Assembly (NCBI GenBank): GCA_003586115.2
Contig: QVOM02000112.1
Span: 50,342,212-50,406,211, forward strand
DNA from: Salvator merianae
Taxonomy: Eukaryota > Chordata > Lepidosauria > Squamata > Teiidae
Length of the DNA: 64,000 nucleotides
Direction of reading: 5' to 3'
Part shown: positions 22,561-35,471 of the stretch, piece after piece
How positions within the stretch are numbered: the stretch's first letter is position 1
Layout of the letters: every line of letters begins with the position of its first letter
Notes under the pieces: generated by a model
The model's input: only the letters and a program-made list of their open reading frames with translations
What the model was told of the DNA's origin: nothing
Databases searched by the model: none
Position numbers and translations under genes: made by a program

Positions 22561-25500
22561 ATATCTTTAACATTAATTGAGTGGATAGAGCAAAGAGCTC
22601 AAGTTTAAATTCTGTTCCTAAGTATACCCCCCTTGTCCATATTAGGGGTGTGATCTGGAAGTCTACAACTCTCTTGATACTAGTTGTGCCATGACAAACT
22701 CCCAAGCCATTTAAGAATTTGCATGACTAAGCAGGTCTATCCTGTTATTTCTGTTCATAATACTAATAGTCATTTTTCTGGATTGTTTTCTTTTCTGGTT
22801 TTGTTTATTTGGGATAGTTTATGAAGTTTTAGCTTGCCTATGAAGATGAGTATGAATGAAAAGACCAGGCTCTGACTGTGTGACTCTCTTATAGTATGGG
22901 AATGGATAGAAAGTAATGGTGGATAATATAACTCATAAAATCCTGCCCTATATTATTAATGGACTAAATAATATAATGAAAAGGAAGAGGGTTGGAAATA
23001 CTTAACGGAAGAACATTCACACATCTGATACCCCAGGAGATGCATAAACAGAGGATGAGAAAAGACTATAAGTTGTTTCAGGATAGTTAATTTACAAGAG
23101 AATTTTCAGCTTGTGGATCCTCTTCCTCCAATGCCAGGAAATTCTGGCAGATCCCAAAAGGAAATTAATATTTTTAAAAGGCCTTCTGCTGGATAAACTG
23201 GTAATAACTAGTTTTATGTATGTCCTGAAAATTAGGCATTTAACTGCATTCAAATTAAGCTGAAAAAATTATTTACCTTTTTTTATCAGGAAAATTGCTT
23301 ATTGGGGCAGTATCTAATTTTCAGTGGGATAAACAGCAACACTCCCAGCACAGAATTCCTCTTTGCAAAATTTGGCCTGATAGACACTTCTAGGCATATT
23401 AACAGAAACTCAAAAGTGTTCTCTTTTCTCACCAAGATGTAATAAGTATTCCAGAATTAATTTATATCGTGCTCCAGACTCATACAACTCATTTTACAAA
23501 AGTTTCAGTTGGCTCCACGGGCCATTATAAATGACATTCCTTCTTGATGCTGGGGAATTGGCAGCTGGATCTATAGGACTTGGTTTCAAATAAATTTGTT
23601 ACATGCTAATTGTAACAAATGAAGATTAAATCTAACTTATCCACATTTTATACCACCTGGAGACCATTGCTAGACAATCTTAGCTAAATAGCTGGGTACG
23701 TACACCCTCAGTATTCGCCATAGTCACCTTGGCTTCCAAACGCAAGCTGATTCGCTACCCTAGTGCTCATTAACAGAAAGGGAATGAAGAAAAATACAAA
23801 TACACTGCTAATCAGATATTGTCAACTAGAACTCTCTAACTTAGGCAGATTGATATGTCTGATAACATGTTTCAGGAGACATCTAGGAGATGAAAAGCAA
23901 TTCGAGAGTTAGCTAGCTAAGTCACAAAGAACACCTCACTAACATTGTAGTATATCAGACAAAACCATATTGCACTGTAACAAGCACAACTGTAGACAAG
24001 ACTGGAGATGAGCTTGTTGTTTATTATGGTTTAAAATGTAAATTAAATGGATAAATAAAACCGGGTACCGTGAAATATAAATGTTCTTCTCAGAAGTATC
24101 GAACAGCTTTCTTGCGGCTTTGGATATGCTTTTCATATTGGGAGGATACATCTGTACTCATCTGATCTGGCACCTGAGGGGGGGGGACTGCTACTGTATG
24201 ACAGCAAGGTGCTACTGCAGTGGAGGCAAAAGAAGATAGGTGTAATGGCTGAGCTTTGAAAGCACTCCTCTAAACAGCTGCCACAACCTTTCAGTGGGCA
24301 GAAGCCTAGCCCCCGGACCGGGATGCTGACTGGGGACCAAAAGTGGTACCTAAACTCCATCCTTTGAGTCAGCATTGGTGGACACATGCTGCCCCCTAAA
24401 ATTAATTCTTTTTTAAAATTGTATTATAATAAATATTAATACAATTACATATCCAAAGATTTTTACATAAGAAAATGTCCTCAATTATATAATTTCCTTA
24501 TTATTTCTACCCTACCCTCCCATCCTGCCAAAAATCATACATTCCACTGGAAGATCCTATTCATCTTCTGTATCATCTTACTCTCCAAGTTTGTTTCCAT
24601 ATATTCAACCAGAAAAGGACTAGCTCAATAATGGGAAATCCTGCACTCACTGTAACTTACCCCTTTCTGTGTTTGGGGCAGGAAGCAACCTCATTTGGAA
24701 TGGGTATGTGCAAGCACCCTACCCCTTGGACAACCAAATGTCACTCTCAGACTGCCAAACAGAAAAGGCTGATCAAACATTCTCTGTCTCTGCTGCAGCT
24801 GGAGTGTAAACAGAAAAAAGAAAATCATCTAAAGTTACTCTGCTGTTCTACTAGACTGCCTTCTGTTAGATTAAAAATAGAAGCAACAAAACTTTGATGC
24901 ATTTGTTTACAATATACACTGCAAAGTTTCTTACAATGGGGACTAATGTTTTACAGCTGCTCTGTAAAAGTAATGGCAGCAAAGCTCAGCAATGTAAGAT
25001 TAATTTATATATTCAAGCTTAGACTTCTTTTATAGTTTTTTGAATAATAGTTGCATTCTACACTGTTATTAGCAAACAGCTTAATTCTTGATGTACCTAA
25101 GCCAAGGGGGAAAAAATCAAAGCACAGGGATCAAAGGATTAGTTTTTTACCAGAAAAACTCAGATCTGAGTTCCCAGCTGATGAGTATCATGCAGTAACA
25201 GCAATAGCAAAGTCCTACAATAGAGATGGCAGCCAATTTTTACTATGATAGTCTTCTGTATTAGACTTTAATATAGGAGTGGGTCTTTCCTTCATATATG
25301 AAAAAAAAGTCATTAACTAGAAGTCCTAACTATTGGAATAAATTCCATCTCATTTGCAGTAACACACTGATGACTGCCTACATCCCTTTTCTTCAGCAAT
25401 CTTTGCTTCTTTATCACTCCAAATCAACAGAGGAGGACAGTATAAGTTTATTTTTAATCTTGCTTTTTAAGACTTCAACAAGATGAGTAGAAAGGCTTGT

Positions 25501-26110
25501 TTGGCATAAGCAGCTGTCCCTCATTGCACACAACTATGTTGAATCTTCTGAAGAGTCCTTCAATTTTTCAAAGTACCATATTTTTAAAAAGGCTGAAAAC
25601 ACCTTCCCTAAGGTTCGCTTTGGGTTGCTGTATGGCACTCTAAGTCACACTGGATGACCTTTACTGGCAGTTGGACAAACTGCAAACTTCTTTTTTACAA
25701 ATTAACTCATTGTCCTAACGTAAAGGTGTCTGGATCTGACCGCAAAGCTCTCAGGGGCTTTGGATGCAGGCCAGCATTCTTTGTAAGGTGTGCAACTGTG
25801 CATGCACCCTGTGCTGCTCGTTTATTTATTACTGAATTCCTATACCATTCTTCACCATAGTTTCAGGGTGATATATAAACTAAAGCACTAAGACTTAGAC
25901 TTAGGCCTGGGCTAACTCTGAGCTGGCAACTCATCCTGCCAACACATCCTCCTAGAACATATTCTCTGGGCAGCTCTCCTGCTCACCTGCCTGCCCTTTC
26001 ACTCTCAGAACATATTTCCCAAATATACTAATCAGCAGGTGAGTAAATGAGTATGTAAGCAGCCAACAGAACATGTCAACAGGAGGACAAATCAAATCTC
26101 AGAGAGTGCA
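22561..26110. other. Non-coding stretch
   Basis: Over 3.5 kb with no supported gene. A run of nine G lies at about 24180. Several 60-94 residue open frames occur without domains. AT content is high throughout, and no clear repeat is recognised. Confidence 0.5.
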
Positions 26111-26114
26111 TCCA

Positions 26115-26250
26115 CATTTATTTATTTAAAGCATTTCTATACTGCTTCCCAATAAAATAATAATCTTGAAAGCAACTGTACATTCATTCATTCATTTATT
26201 TATTTAATGTATATTGCCCATTACACCTAGTGATCTCAGAGAAGATTACA
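26115..26250 (-). repeat. Two L2-like tails in reverse orientation
   Basis: 'tttatttatttaaagcatttctatactgct' and, 70 bp later, 'tcattcatttatttatttaatgtatattgccc' are reverse complements of the '...ggcagtatataaataaata' type tail. Probably two old SINE or LINE ends. Confidence 0.4.
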
Positions 26251-27715
26251 GCAATAAAAACAGAAGCATGTTCTAGACCTTCTGGGAGGCCTTGTAGTCC
26301 TCCAATCCAGAAGACCCAGTAGTAGGGCTAGAAGAAACAGCATGCTGGCCAGGCTGTAGTCTTTCCAAGACTGTGCAGCCAGCAGCAACAAAGTGGGGCA
26401 GGATGAAGGGGAGCAGTTAGGAACCTGCTGAAGCAATGTGGGGGCACAGTCTGGAAGAAAGAGGGATAGTGGGGCATGATCCCGGGATGGCCTAAAACAC
26501 TCTGCAGGAAGTCTCTGCCTTGCCAATCCAACTAAGCTGCTATGCTGCCCATTTCCAACTGGTTCTATCTGTCTCCAGCCCTGCTTCTGACTTCCAAGAA
26601 ACTACATTTCTGTTAAGTTTCTGCTTTCAGTTGAAGTTCTGCTCCCAGTTCCTATAGTTGAACTCTCTTCAAGCAAGCATATGGGTTTTGTGAGAGCTAG
26701 ATGAAGGCTCCTTGATACACACGGTCCTTAGCAGTATCTCCAGCCTTCCTATATAATCCATGTCCCAAGGTCCAGCCTCCTTATTTCATCGCTGAGAGGG
26801 GAGATGCAAGAAGGTGGCATCCCTAGAGGAGAAACAAGCCTTAAATGATAATGAAAGCTAAATGATCAGGAAAGTGATGTGCAGAGATACCCAAAGTGCC
26901 CTCCTGTAAAAGCAAGGAATGTTACAGTTACTATGGGCAAACCCAGTGACCTAACTGTATCTCTAAAGTTGATTCAGGTTACATGATTAATGCCCAGTCT
27001 GACACTGGAGTACTCAGTGTGAACATGGAAAAATCCACCCCATCACAGAAAAGCACACCCTATGCATATCTCAGTAGACAGGGCATTCTGTCTATGCACT
27101 TACTTTCATGCCATTCCTTACATTTATAGTATATCCCACACTATTCCCTATGTTCTCAGGACAGGCTGTACTCTAGTAGAAATAAAATAAAAATACAACA
27201 TTTTTAAAATTCAGATAAAACCATTAAAAATGATACTACTATATCTAGAACCAGTTCCTCTTTGCTCATACTCTCATGCTTCAAGCAGTGAATTGGCAAG
27301 ACTATCACCTTTTAAAAACTTACTACCACAAGATGACACTCCCCCTCCCAAAAAAAGCACTCTTCAGTTTTCTATTATTTCTTCATTCAAGAACCCTCTG
27401 CAGTGCCCTGTGCAAGGCTAAGAACTTTATGGCGGTGGTCAAATATGCACCTGTTGCTGAACAGGGCTATATTCAACCTGGTAACATGGCTTGAGCAGAA
27501 GACAATCTTGTGCCTGAAAGTGATACGGAGACTTCACATGCAAGCCAAGAAACATTTTTGCAGACAGTGCATGGTTAGCTGGGACTGAGCACAGCCATCT
27601 CCCTCCAGTCCAGAACTTCCACAAGAAAGAGATAGATCTCACCTGGACTTGCATATATTTGTGAAGACAATACATGATAGCTTGAAAATGCTGCAACTAT
27701 TCAGGAAGCTTTCTC
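26251..27715. other. Non-coding stretch
   Basis: No gene recognised. GC rises slightly around 26.3-26.6 kb, giving longer overlapping frames (up to 96 residues) that lack any recognisable domain. Confidence 0.5.
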
Positions 27716-27719
27716 TCAT

Positions 27720-28176
27720 GGGCCCTTTCTGCACTGACCTTTAATTTGGTTTAAAAGCCCATATAGTACACATCTAGGCCACAAGCACCTGCACATTAAT
27801 AGAGATCTATGAGTCTGCTCAGTCTGCATTAGACACAGTGTGACCTTGATTAGGGAGGCCTTAATCAGGACCACTGGTAGATCTGTTTAATCAGGTCTAC
27901 AAGCGGGACCAGCAGTCCTGATCCAGAACATGGGAGTTGTACAGAATCCTGTGTTCAGGACTACTGGGGATGCAGTTTAGTGGCATGTCATAATGCGCCA
28001 CCAAAATGTGTCCCCCAGAGGCCTCGAGGCTAGGAACTTTTGTTCCTAGTGCCTGGAGACGTGGGGGCGTGGATGATCCTACCCCTGCCTTCCCCTGGTC
28101 AAAATCAGTGGGTCTGGCTGATGCAGACCCACTGATTCCAACCTGATTACAGACAGGTAAATGCAGAAAGGGTCCC
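27720..28176. mobile_element. MITE, about 457 bp
   Basis: Termini gggccctttctgcactgacc and ggtaaatgcagaaagggtccc are inverted repeats. The interior holds 'cttgattagggaggcct', 'aatcaggtctacaag', 'gatccagaacatggg', 'ggactactggggatgca' and 'ccaccaaaatgtg', shared with the 13.5 and 35.0 kb elements. No target-site duplication is clear (tctcat and agtcaa flanks). Confidence 0.8.
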
Positions 28177-30400
28177 AGTCAAAAACTGCATATAATCGAT
28201 AGAAATTTTTTATATATTTTCCTGCTATTTCTTCACTGGACTTTGAAATTTTAATATTTTTTTTTTGCTAGACTACAGAACTTCAAAAAAGCTTAGCAGA
28301 GGATTATGACCTAGGGTAGTCTTTACAGGAAAAAAGAACAGGGGAAGAAGATCTAAATATTTGCATCCACGCATACATATCTGTCCACAGGTGCCATTTT
28401 CTTCTGTACAAACGCACCCTTGGTTCTACATGTGGTTTCATCCTTACATGCCATGAATTAAATATACCCATACAAATGGCTAAATTTGATTGATGTGACA
28501 AGTTTCCAGAAAAACAGGAAAAAGAAAAACCTCTTGTGACAATAATGACTATTGGATTTCACCCTGAAACTGCCACAAGGAACAAATGGGGGCGGCGGGA
28601 AGAGTGGGCAGCTCAGAACAAAAGTGAATGTACTACTGTAAGTTTCAACCACATATTATTAAAACATAAGTCGACTTACTACATTAGGGTGACTTAGTAA
28701 TTTAATACAGACTTTCAGAATGCTGCAATATGTATGCTGATGACTTACCTAACCCTACTAACATTTTGCCTGTGCAACCGGCTTAAGAAGAGAGATGCTG
28801 TGATGTTTCAAGGTGCCTTTGCCCAGTAACCTAGCAACTTGCAAATGGAAATAAACTTAAGAACAAAACACTCTCTTTCTTCTGCCTTTCTTGTTCACAG
28901 TACTGTACAATTTCCCACAAGTAATCACTTCTAGAATAAGGGAGAGATTTTGACTAAGATTTATCTGCATTAAGATCAATTCATCTTTTTAATCTGTAAA
29001 AGCAGCCGTTCCAACAGTTAGCAAGAATATTTCAGTCTCTTCAGTTATCTAGGGCAGAAACTGTGATCAGCTGCCCTGAAGACAGAGCAAACAGCAGGTG
29101 GCTCAGCCCAAATTGTTCCAGATCAACAGGGCTCAGTGTGGAATACAGTCCCGTAAAAAGGAAAACACCTCCAAACTTTTTATCAACAAAGTGCCAGCAA
29201 GCATTTCTGGCTCAATCGCTTTCATCAAAGCATGCCCTGTTGCCTGTTTTCAGCACTTTCTAGGTCTGGCAAGAACACTCACTGAAGTTTCTAGGCCTAG
29301 CAAGAAACTTGAAGTTTCTTTAGGTAAGCAGAAAATCTGCCAATCCCACGTACTCCACGTTAGAACTCAAGGACAGAAGCTGAACATTAGCCAACCGGCT
29401 ACAGTACATCAAACAGTTACCACTGAGGAATAGATAAAAGGGAAATCCAATTCAGAAAAAAGTGAAACTCCAATGTCCTTTTCAAACAGAATGGTAGGCA
29501 TGTCTACCAAAGTGGCTTTAAGATTTGCAACCTATGACGTTAACTGTATGCAAATTTACCATTCACCTAAATCTTTGGCTTTATAGCCAGCCATGGGGGC
29601 ATTTTCCAGGCTCTCGACGGAAGGTTATGGGTTGAGAACATGTTCTATTTTCAAGTCTCTTATTGTAAGTGCAAGACCAGAGAGGCAGAGAATAATAGAA
29701 TGATTGAATTATCCCAAGATCATGTGACCACAGAACTACAGTTCTTTGCCACCATATTTTCACCAAAAGCCTCTAGAGACCCACTTGAAGTTGTGTTTTT
29801 CTTGTAATAATTAGTGGAAAGCCCACATGGGAAGTAGATAATACGTGTCAGACAGAACAATTACATTCTTATAAGAATATAAAGAATCCTCTTACCTTAA
29901 TTCTCTTGCGCCTAAACCAATTTTAATCTAAATTGGAAGCTTATATATTATTTGTGTAAAATATAACTCCCCAGATAGCAATTTTTGTGAAATGGCACTC
30001 ATCCACAGCAATTAGCAAAGTATTTTACTATTAAGCCTGTCATTTTTGATTATCATGCATTTATTAAAATTTGCTTGCCATGAAGAACATACAATTTTTT
30101 TAGTCAGCAATGCCCGTTATTCTCCTGTGTGCTACCCTTTTCAAAATATGGAACACGGAATTATTTCATAGTAAAATTAAGTAAACACCTAATATAAGCT
30201 AGGAAAGACTAATAAGAAATTTAAATTTAAAGACATTGATCCTGCTTTTTAGGTAGAAAACTTAACTGTCAGATGAAAAGAATCCTTGAAAGTTTAATTA
30301 TATGAATAATATGTCTTTTATTTACTAAAATAAAATCTGTAGTAGAGAACTAAAGTAAACTGTTGGCTGTTATCATTTCTGTCCAGAACATCTATATCTG
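28177..30400. other. Non-coding stretch
   Basis: No gene or defined repeat recognised. A pair of plus-strand frames (66 and 111 residues, 29063-29433) overlap in different frames and have no domain, so I treat them as chance. Confidence 0.5.
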
Positions 30401-30500
30401 AAAAGAATATATATTTGTGGATAAATAATAAGAATATATATTTGTGGATAATAATAAATAATAAGTTTATTATTTATTTTAAATAAATAAATAAGTCTAT
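30400..30500. repeat. Short tandem duplication and AT-rich tail
   Basis: 'aagaatatatatttgtgg' is present twice, 28 bp apart (from about 30402 and 30430), followed by 'taataataaataataag' and 'aaataaataaataag'. The latter looks like the reversed tail of an L2-type element that continues rightward. Confidence 0.6.
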
Positions 30501-31970
30501 ACCACTCTATTACATAAGTTTTAGGACAGTGAAACAGAATAACAAAGAAAAATTAACATATCAAAGCATAAAAATGCATGAAAAACACAAGATAAAATAT
30601 CAACTGGTACAGACTGTATCAAGAGAGAGTTCAAAGAGCAATGTTTAAAAACAAAAATGATGTAGTGTAACACTGGAAATTGTATTTTTTTTTAAAAAAA
30701 ATTATACAATGTAATGAAACATTGCAATAACAAAAAAAATTAAGGAGAGTGAGTTCAAAGGGAAAATCCCATGAAATAGCAAATGCCAAATTATACAGGT
30801 ATTTTTTAATGAATCACCAAAAACACTTGTTGTATCTCTGGAGGAAGGTTATTCCAAACCTGGGAACCATCACCAAAAAATTATTTTTCCAGTGGCACTT
30901 CCACGGATAATGTATAGATCAGTATTTAGGAATCCAAACTTCACAGATTTAAAATGTCATCTTGCTCAAAACAGAGTAGACTTTGGGCACCACAACAGCA
31001 GAAAACTAAATTGTAATATTGTTAGCACCCTGTCAAAAGTAGTAAAGGAATAGATTTGTACCAATAACTTGGAACTGTAATCAGAGAAAATGGAGGCAGT
31101 GTGTGTTGCAAGCTCCTGAGTTTGAAAAGTTGAGAAGTATCCTACTCCTAATGGGTTACATTCTCCAAGGGCACAGTTTGAGGAGTCCACCATTGTCAGC
31201 TGAGCCCCAGGTGGCTAGGAGTGCTTATTTTCACCTCCCAATCTTTCACTAGCTAAGACTTTCCTTGGAAACAGGTTGGTCGTTGTGATCTCCCAGCTGA
31301 ACTATATAAAGAACTTTACATGGAACTGCCTTTGAATAAAGATCAGAAACTGGAATTGAGTGAAAATGTAGCAGAAAGGCAGATAACAGGTGTTAAAGGA
31401 CTTGCCCTACTTCTAATACACTACCAAGTTCAATTCACTCTGATACAAAAACTCTTGTATTATCTGGGCTCTTACTATATGAAGGGATTTCTCCTCAGTT
31501 TTAAACCTGCCCAAACTTTAAGACCTGCAGGGTGGTCCAAGAAGTGGCAACATGTGATGGGAACTTCCCAATGGTCTCCCTCAGGCTGAATTATTACCTC
31601 CTGCCTGACATGTTCCAGGTGTCCTTATTACATAATTTCTGGTGCCTGGATAAAGTGTGTCTTGTCACTCGGGCCTCTGGTTATTACACTGTTCCTATAC
31701 CATGATATTATGGGAACTTCTGGTCTATTTTTATTGGTTTTTATTATTGTAAACTAATAATATTACTGCAGCATCACACATTTTTATGTGAATTAAAATT
31801 AGACTCACATAAGCCTCTATGGGCTTGGAATAATTTCTCTTTGAACTTCAATTTCCACATTCCTTAGTCATAGTGACCACTAACTGTGAATCATGTAGTC
31901 CAAAATAAGACTTTTTTTTCCAGTTTCTTTCATTTCTGCACACACCTTCTGTAAAAATAAGGTTTAATAT
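30501..31970. other. Non-coding stretch
   Basis: 30830-30880 includes 'ggaggaaggttattccaaacctggg', which resembles the reverse complement of an L2 coding end, so a decayed minus-strand L2 may lie at 30.45-30.9 kb. Otherwise nothing is recognised. Confidence 0.45.
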
Positions 31971-31974
31971 ATAC

Positions 31975-32241
31975 GCACGTGAAAGGGCCTTTTCTATGGT
32001 AGCCCCCAGGCTTTGGAACAGCCACCTTAGCAGCCACCTTCTAGAGTTATGCCGCAAGTCAACCTTGTATGGTTTTCAGTGCCTAGTTAAAACTTATCTC
32101 TTCACCAAGGCCTTTGATGCTTACCTCCCTCTGAATGTTTTTCTGCTGAGATGGGTGGGTTATATTTTAATTGTGTTTTTAGTATATTGATTTAGTTTTA
32201 ATAATATTGTGATCTGCCCTGGAACCTACAGGTAAAGGGCA
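31975..32241 (+). mobile_element. L2-type LINE 3' end
   Basis: The best preserved L2 end in the window. A plus-strand frame reads R-A-F-S-M-V-A-P-R-L-W-N-S then 'SHLLELCRKSTLYGFQCLVKT' (a 20-residue core is recognisable) and 'LFTKAF', the conserved C-terminus of L2 ORF2. The 3' UTR includes 'attgtgatctgccctgg' and 'ggtaaagggcagg', then runs directly into the microsatellite. Confidence 0.75.
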
Positions 32242-32348
<107 letters not shown>

Positions 32349-32955
32349 TGAGGCAGTGAAGAATTAAATACTGAAATAAATATAATGACAAGGCAATGAA
32401 GAATTATTGAACCAGGAAGATTAAAACTAAATATTTGGATCACTTCCTACTTGGTCACTGAACCGAAAACTGAATTTTTAGTAACCAACAGAAACAAATA
32501 TAATTGAAGCGATATTATCTTATTTTTTGTCAGATGCAATTGGGCACAAAATAAGTTTAGCAAGATTCAGACAGTTTTGAGAAGTTTGACATTTTACATT
32601 ATGTAAATATTGAAGTTTAGTATTTTTTAACTAATTGTCCAGCTGTTTTGTGTAGGATTCTTAGAAAGGGGATTTCATCTGAAATTTGTCTATTACAGTT
32701 AAGGTTTGGCACAGATTATATAAGTTCATGTAGGCACCTTGAACTCATATTGAATTCATACTGAAAGAACCCCTCAACAGAAGACAGCCAAATTTTCTGG
32801 CATTTAGAAACCAGTTAAGGAAACTTTGTGAATTCACTGTGTGTACCGATTTATCTTTAACATACAAATTTCAAACATACCATTAAAAATCTTGGTTTTA
32901 GTGACTACAAACAAACGAAAAGCTTAATCATGTAATTCACACCTTCATTCACTTC
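32349..32955. other. Non-coding stretch
   Basis: AT-rich, with no gene or repeat recognised. Confidence 0.5.
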
Positions 32956-32958
32956 ACA

Positions 32959-33352
32959 GGGCCTTTTCACACCTGCAACCAATGAGCTTCAGGGATGCCC
33001 ATTAGTCCCTGGCGATCGCCATCTGCTGGGGAGCACAAAATCGTGCTCCACAGCTGTACCAAAAACAGCTGGACTGCTCCTGATACGGTGTGTTCACACC
33101 TGATTCCAAGTGTAAATGCACAGCTGCGCGGCAGGTGCAGGCACGCGACATTGCTGGTCGCCATAGCAATGGACAAAAGCTTCCCAACCGCTATCATGCC
33201 ACAGGTTGCCAGCAGGATGCCAGCATTTGCACTGTGAATGCTGGTATCCTGCTGTCATTCTGTTCCAAGACCTCACAGTGCAGATGGTCTCCACACTGCA
33301 AGGTCTGTTCCATCTTGGAATGTTCGCTTCCGATGGAAAGTGCAAAAAGGCC
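32959..33352. mobile_element. MITE, about 394 bp
   Basis: Termini ggccttttcacacctgc and aaagtgcaaaaaggcc are imperfect inverted repeats. Interior: 'gctgtaccaaaaacagctgg', 'gtgttcacacctgattcc', 'gatgccagcatttgc' facing 'aatgctggtatcctgc', so internal palindromes are frequent. ACAG occurs on both sides (32955-32958 and 33354-33357) but one base out of register with the ends, so the duplication is unproven. CpG content is higher than in the surroundings. Confidence 0.75.
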
Positions 33353-33695
33353 TACAGTTACACATGCACTAGGTTTGCAGAAAACCTGTGGAAACCATAA
33401 TTTGACTACAACAATGGCCATCCCTTCCCCCAAAAGGGAAAAAAACGGTACTTAACACAAATACCTTCTGTGGAAATACCACACAAAGAGCTGAATTCAA
33501 ATCAAAGAATTCAAACCATTTTCCTGAATGTTCTTTTTCCTAGTAAGAATGGGCTCCAAAATTTTTACCTATCTAGATTTAATACAGATATTACCACTTC
33601 AGTATCATTTTACTCAGACATTTTTCATCAGCTCAGCTTGTTCATGAGATTCTGCTTGAGGAAACCAGTGCCTTGAAGGTATGAGAAATAACCTT

Positions 33696-34058
33696 GGGCC
33701 TTTTTGCACTTTGTGGTAGCAAATGTCTGCACTTTGCAGAGGCCTACGTGACCGGGAGCCGCATAATGCTGCTCCTGACTGCTCCTAGCTGTGGAGCACT
33801 GATTTGGGCTCTACAGCTCCTGATAAGGTGTGTTCACACTTTCCACGTGGCACGACAGCTGGGCCTGCATGACTGCCTGATCACGCCTATGTGTGCCTGT
33901 GCACTGCACGGCCCGCCAGTCACTATGAATGCCAGTAGCCTGGTTCAGGTAAGTAACTAGGGTCATGCAGTGCAAACAGTGTCCGCGCTGCATGGTCACT
34001 TACCATGTTCGAACAGACTAATTAATCTGCTGCAACGTGGTAAGTGCGAAAACACTCT
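33696..34058. mobile_element. MITE, about 363 bp, same subfamily
   Basis: The left end is gggcctttttgcactttg and the right end is a degraded 'ggtaagtgcgaaaacact'. Internal 'gctcctagctgtggagcac', 'cctgataaggtgtgttcacac' and 'gcagtgcaaacagtgtccg' match the 32.96 kb copy. The right border is approximate. Confidence 0.65.
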
Positions 34059-34203
34059 TAAGAGAAGTTATTTGCACATAACTATATTAGAGGTTTCGGA
34101 AGGTGCTGTTCTGAGACATTTCAAGCAGCTCCTCATAGCAGTTACAGAGCCTGCCATTTCTGCAGACTAATCTGAATGGTCTCAGGAGAGATTAAGTGAC
34201 ACT

Positions 34204-34385
34204 GGCCCTTTCTCCACTTGGACTTATTCCAGATTATATCTCAGAATAGGGACTTGCCATCTGCATGCTAGTGCAGACTATGGTAGGCCCTGGGCAAGAC
34301 CTTTCATAGTTTGCACTAGCATGTGGATAGCACGTCCCTATATTCTGGGATATAATCCACAATAAGGCCAAGTGCAGAAAGGGCC
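34204..34385. mobile_element. Hairpin MITE, about 182 bp, copy 1
   Basis: Termini ggccctttctccacttgg and ccaagtgcagaaagggcc. The whole element folds back on itself: 'attccagattatatctcaga' faces 'tctgggatataatccacaat' and 'catgctagtgcagactatg' faces 'catagtttgcactagcatg'. Near-identical elements lie at 56095 and 56592. Non-coding. Confidence 0.85.
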
Positions 34386-34799
34386 AATCACTCAGTTGCC
34401 CTTCAGGAGCAAGAGAGAGGCAAAGTAGCAACAGATGCAGCGTGGTCTGTGATGATATAATCAAACCATGCTATACCAATCACTGTATTGCCCCTTCCCT
34501 GCAGGCTCCAGAAAAGGAGGTGAACAGTAAGAATGTGCTCAACTCCCCTTCCAGGAACCCAAAAATGCATGGCAGCCAATACAAATAGTGGTTTTTCCTA
34601 CAGCAATGAGGGGTTGTTTCAAAACATCTCGAAATTGTTTCTGTAAGTCTCTAATCTACACTGAGTGGTCTTATAAACCTATAGGAAAAACAGAAGAGAG
34701 ATGAATCTACTTTTCCTTCCCAGTGTACTGTCTATGCAGAATTCCTCAAAGAATGCGGCTTTATTCAGTTTATTTCCTCCTCCTTTTTTTAGGCTGAAA

Positions 34800-34870
34800 A
34801 GGTTTGCATTTTTATTCTATTTATTTATTTAAAATCCTAGGGTGCTTTACAAAGTAAGAAAAAAAAATTA
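34800..34870 (-). repeat. Reversed L2-like tail
   Basis: 'ttttattctatttatttattt' with 'gggtgctttacaaag' is the reverse of a LINE/SINE tail ('ctttgtaaagcaccc...aaataaata'). Confidence 0.4.
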
Positions 34871-34987
34871 AATACGAAATTGACAAAATAGGTCAGTATA
34901 AAAATCAGCTGATCTCAGCAGTGAGCAAATGAGAGGTACACAAGCATGTTTGGACCAGGCATCCAAAACTTGCAGTTCCATACACTA

Positions 34988-35471
34988 GGTCCCCTTCTGC
35001 CCTTACCTGCCAGAGATCAGGATCCGTGGGCCCAGATTAGCCCAGCCCATTGATCCATATCATGGGAAGGTATGGCTGGATCAGCGCCGTCCGGATCAGT
35101 CCACACCACAGCTGCAAAGCTCATATGAGTTTCATAGCTGCACCCCCGCATCTCCAAACCCTAGAAGCAAAACTTCCTAGCCTCGAAAGGCACCCTCCTC
35201 GGTAGTCCCAAACATGGGTGGCGTGCTTTCTGTGTGCCTCCCATGTTCCAGATCAGGGCCATTGGTCCCTCCAGTAGACCCAATTAATTGAGTCTACCAG
35301 TGATCAAGATTAAGGCCTCTCTTAATCTGGACCATGCTCTGATTTGTGCAGACAGAGCAGGCCAGGATGTGTGTGACCTCATAGATCCACATTAACGTGC
35401 AGATCTATGTGGCCTAGAAGTGAACTACATAAACCTTTAATATAGATTAAGGGTTTGTGCAGAAAGGCCCT
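34988..35471. mobile_element. MITE, about 484 bp, reverse orientation
   Basis: Left end ggtccccttctgcccttacc, right end gtgcagaaaggccct. Its interior is the reverse complement of the 13.5/27.7 kb subfamily: 'ggtagtcccaaacatg', 'gttccagatcagggcc', 'gaccatgctctgatttg'. The longest copy in the window. Confidence 0.75.

Noticed and set aside
29063..29433. Overlapping 66- and 111-residue plus-strand frames
   Set aside because: They are in different phases over the same DNA and have no domain or repeat identity.
33090..33455. 121-residue plus-strand frame
   Set aside because: It lies almost wholly in the MITE at 32959-33352, where GC content is raised. Overlapping frames on both strands show it is a composition effect.
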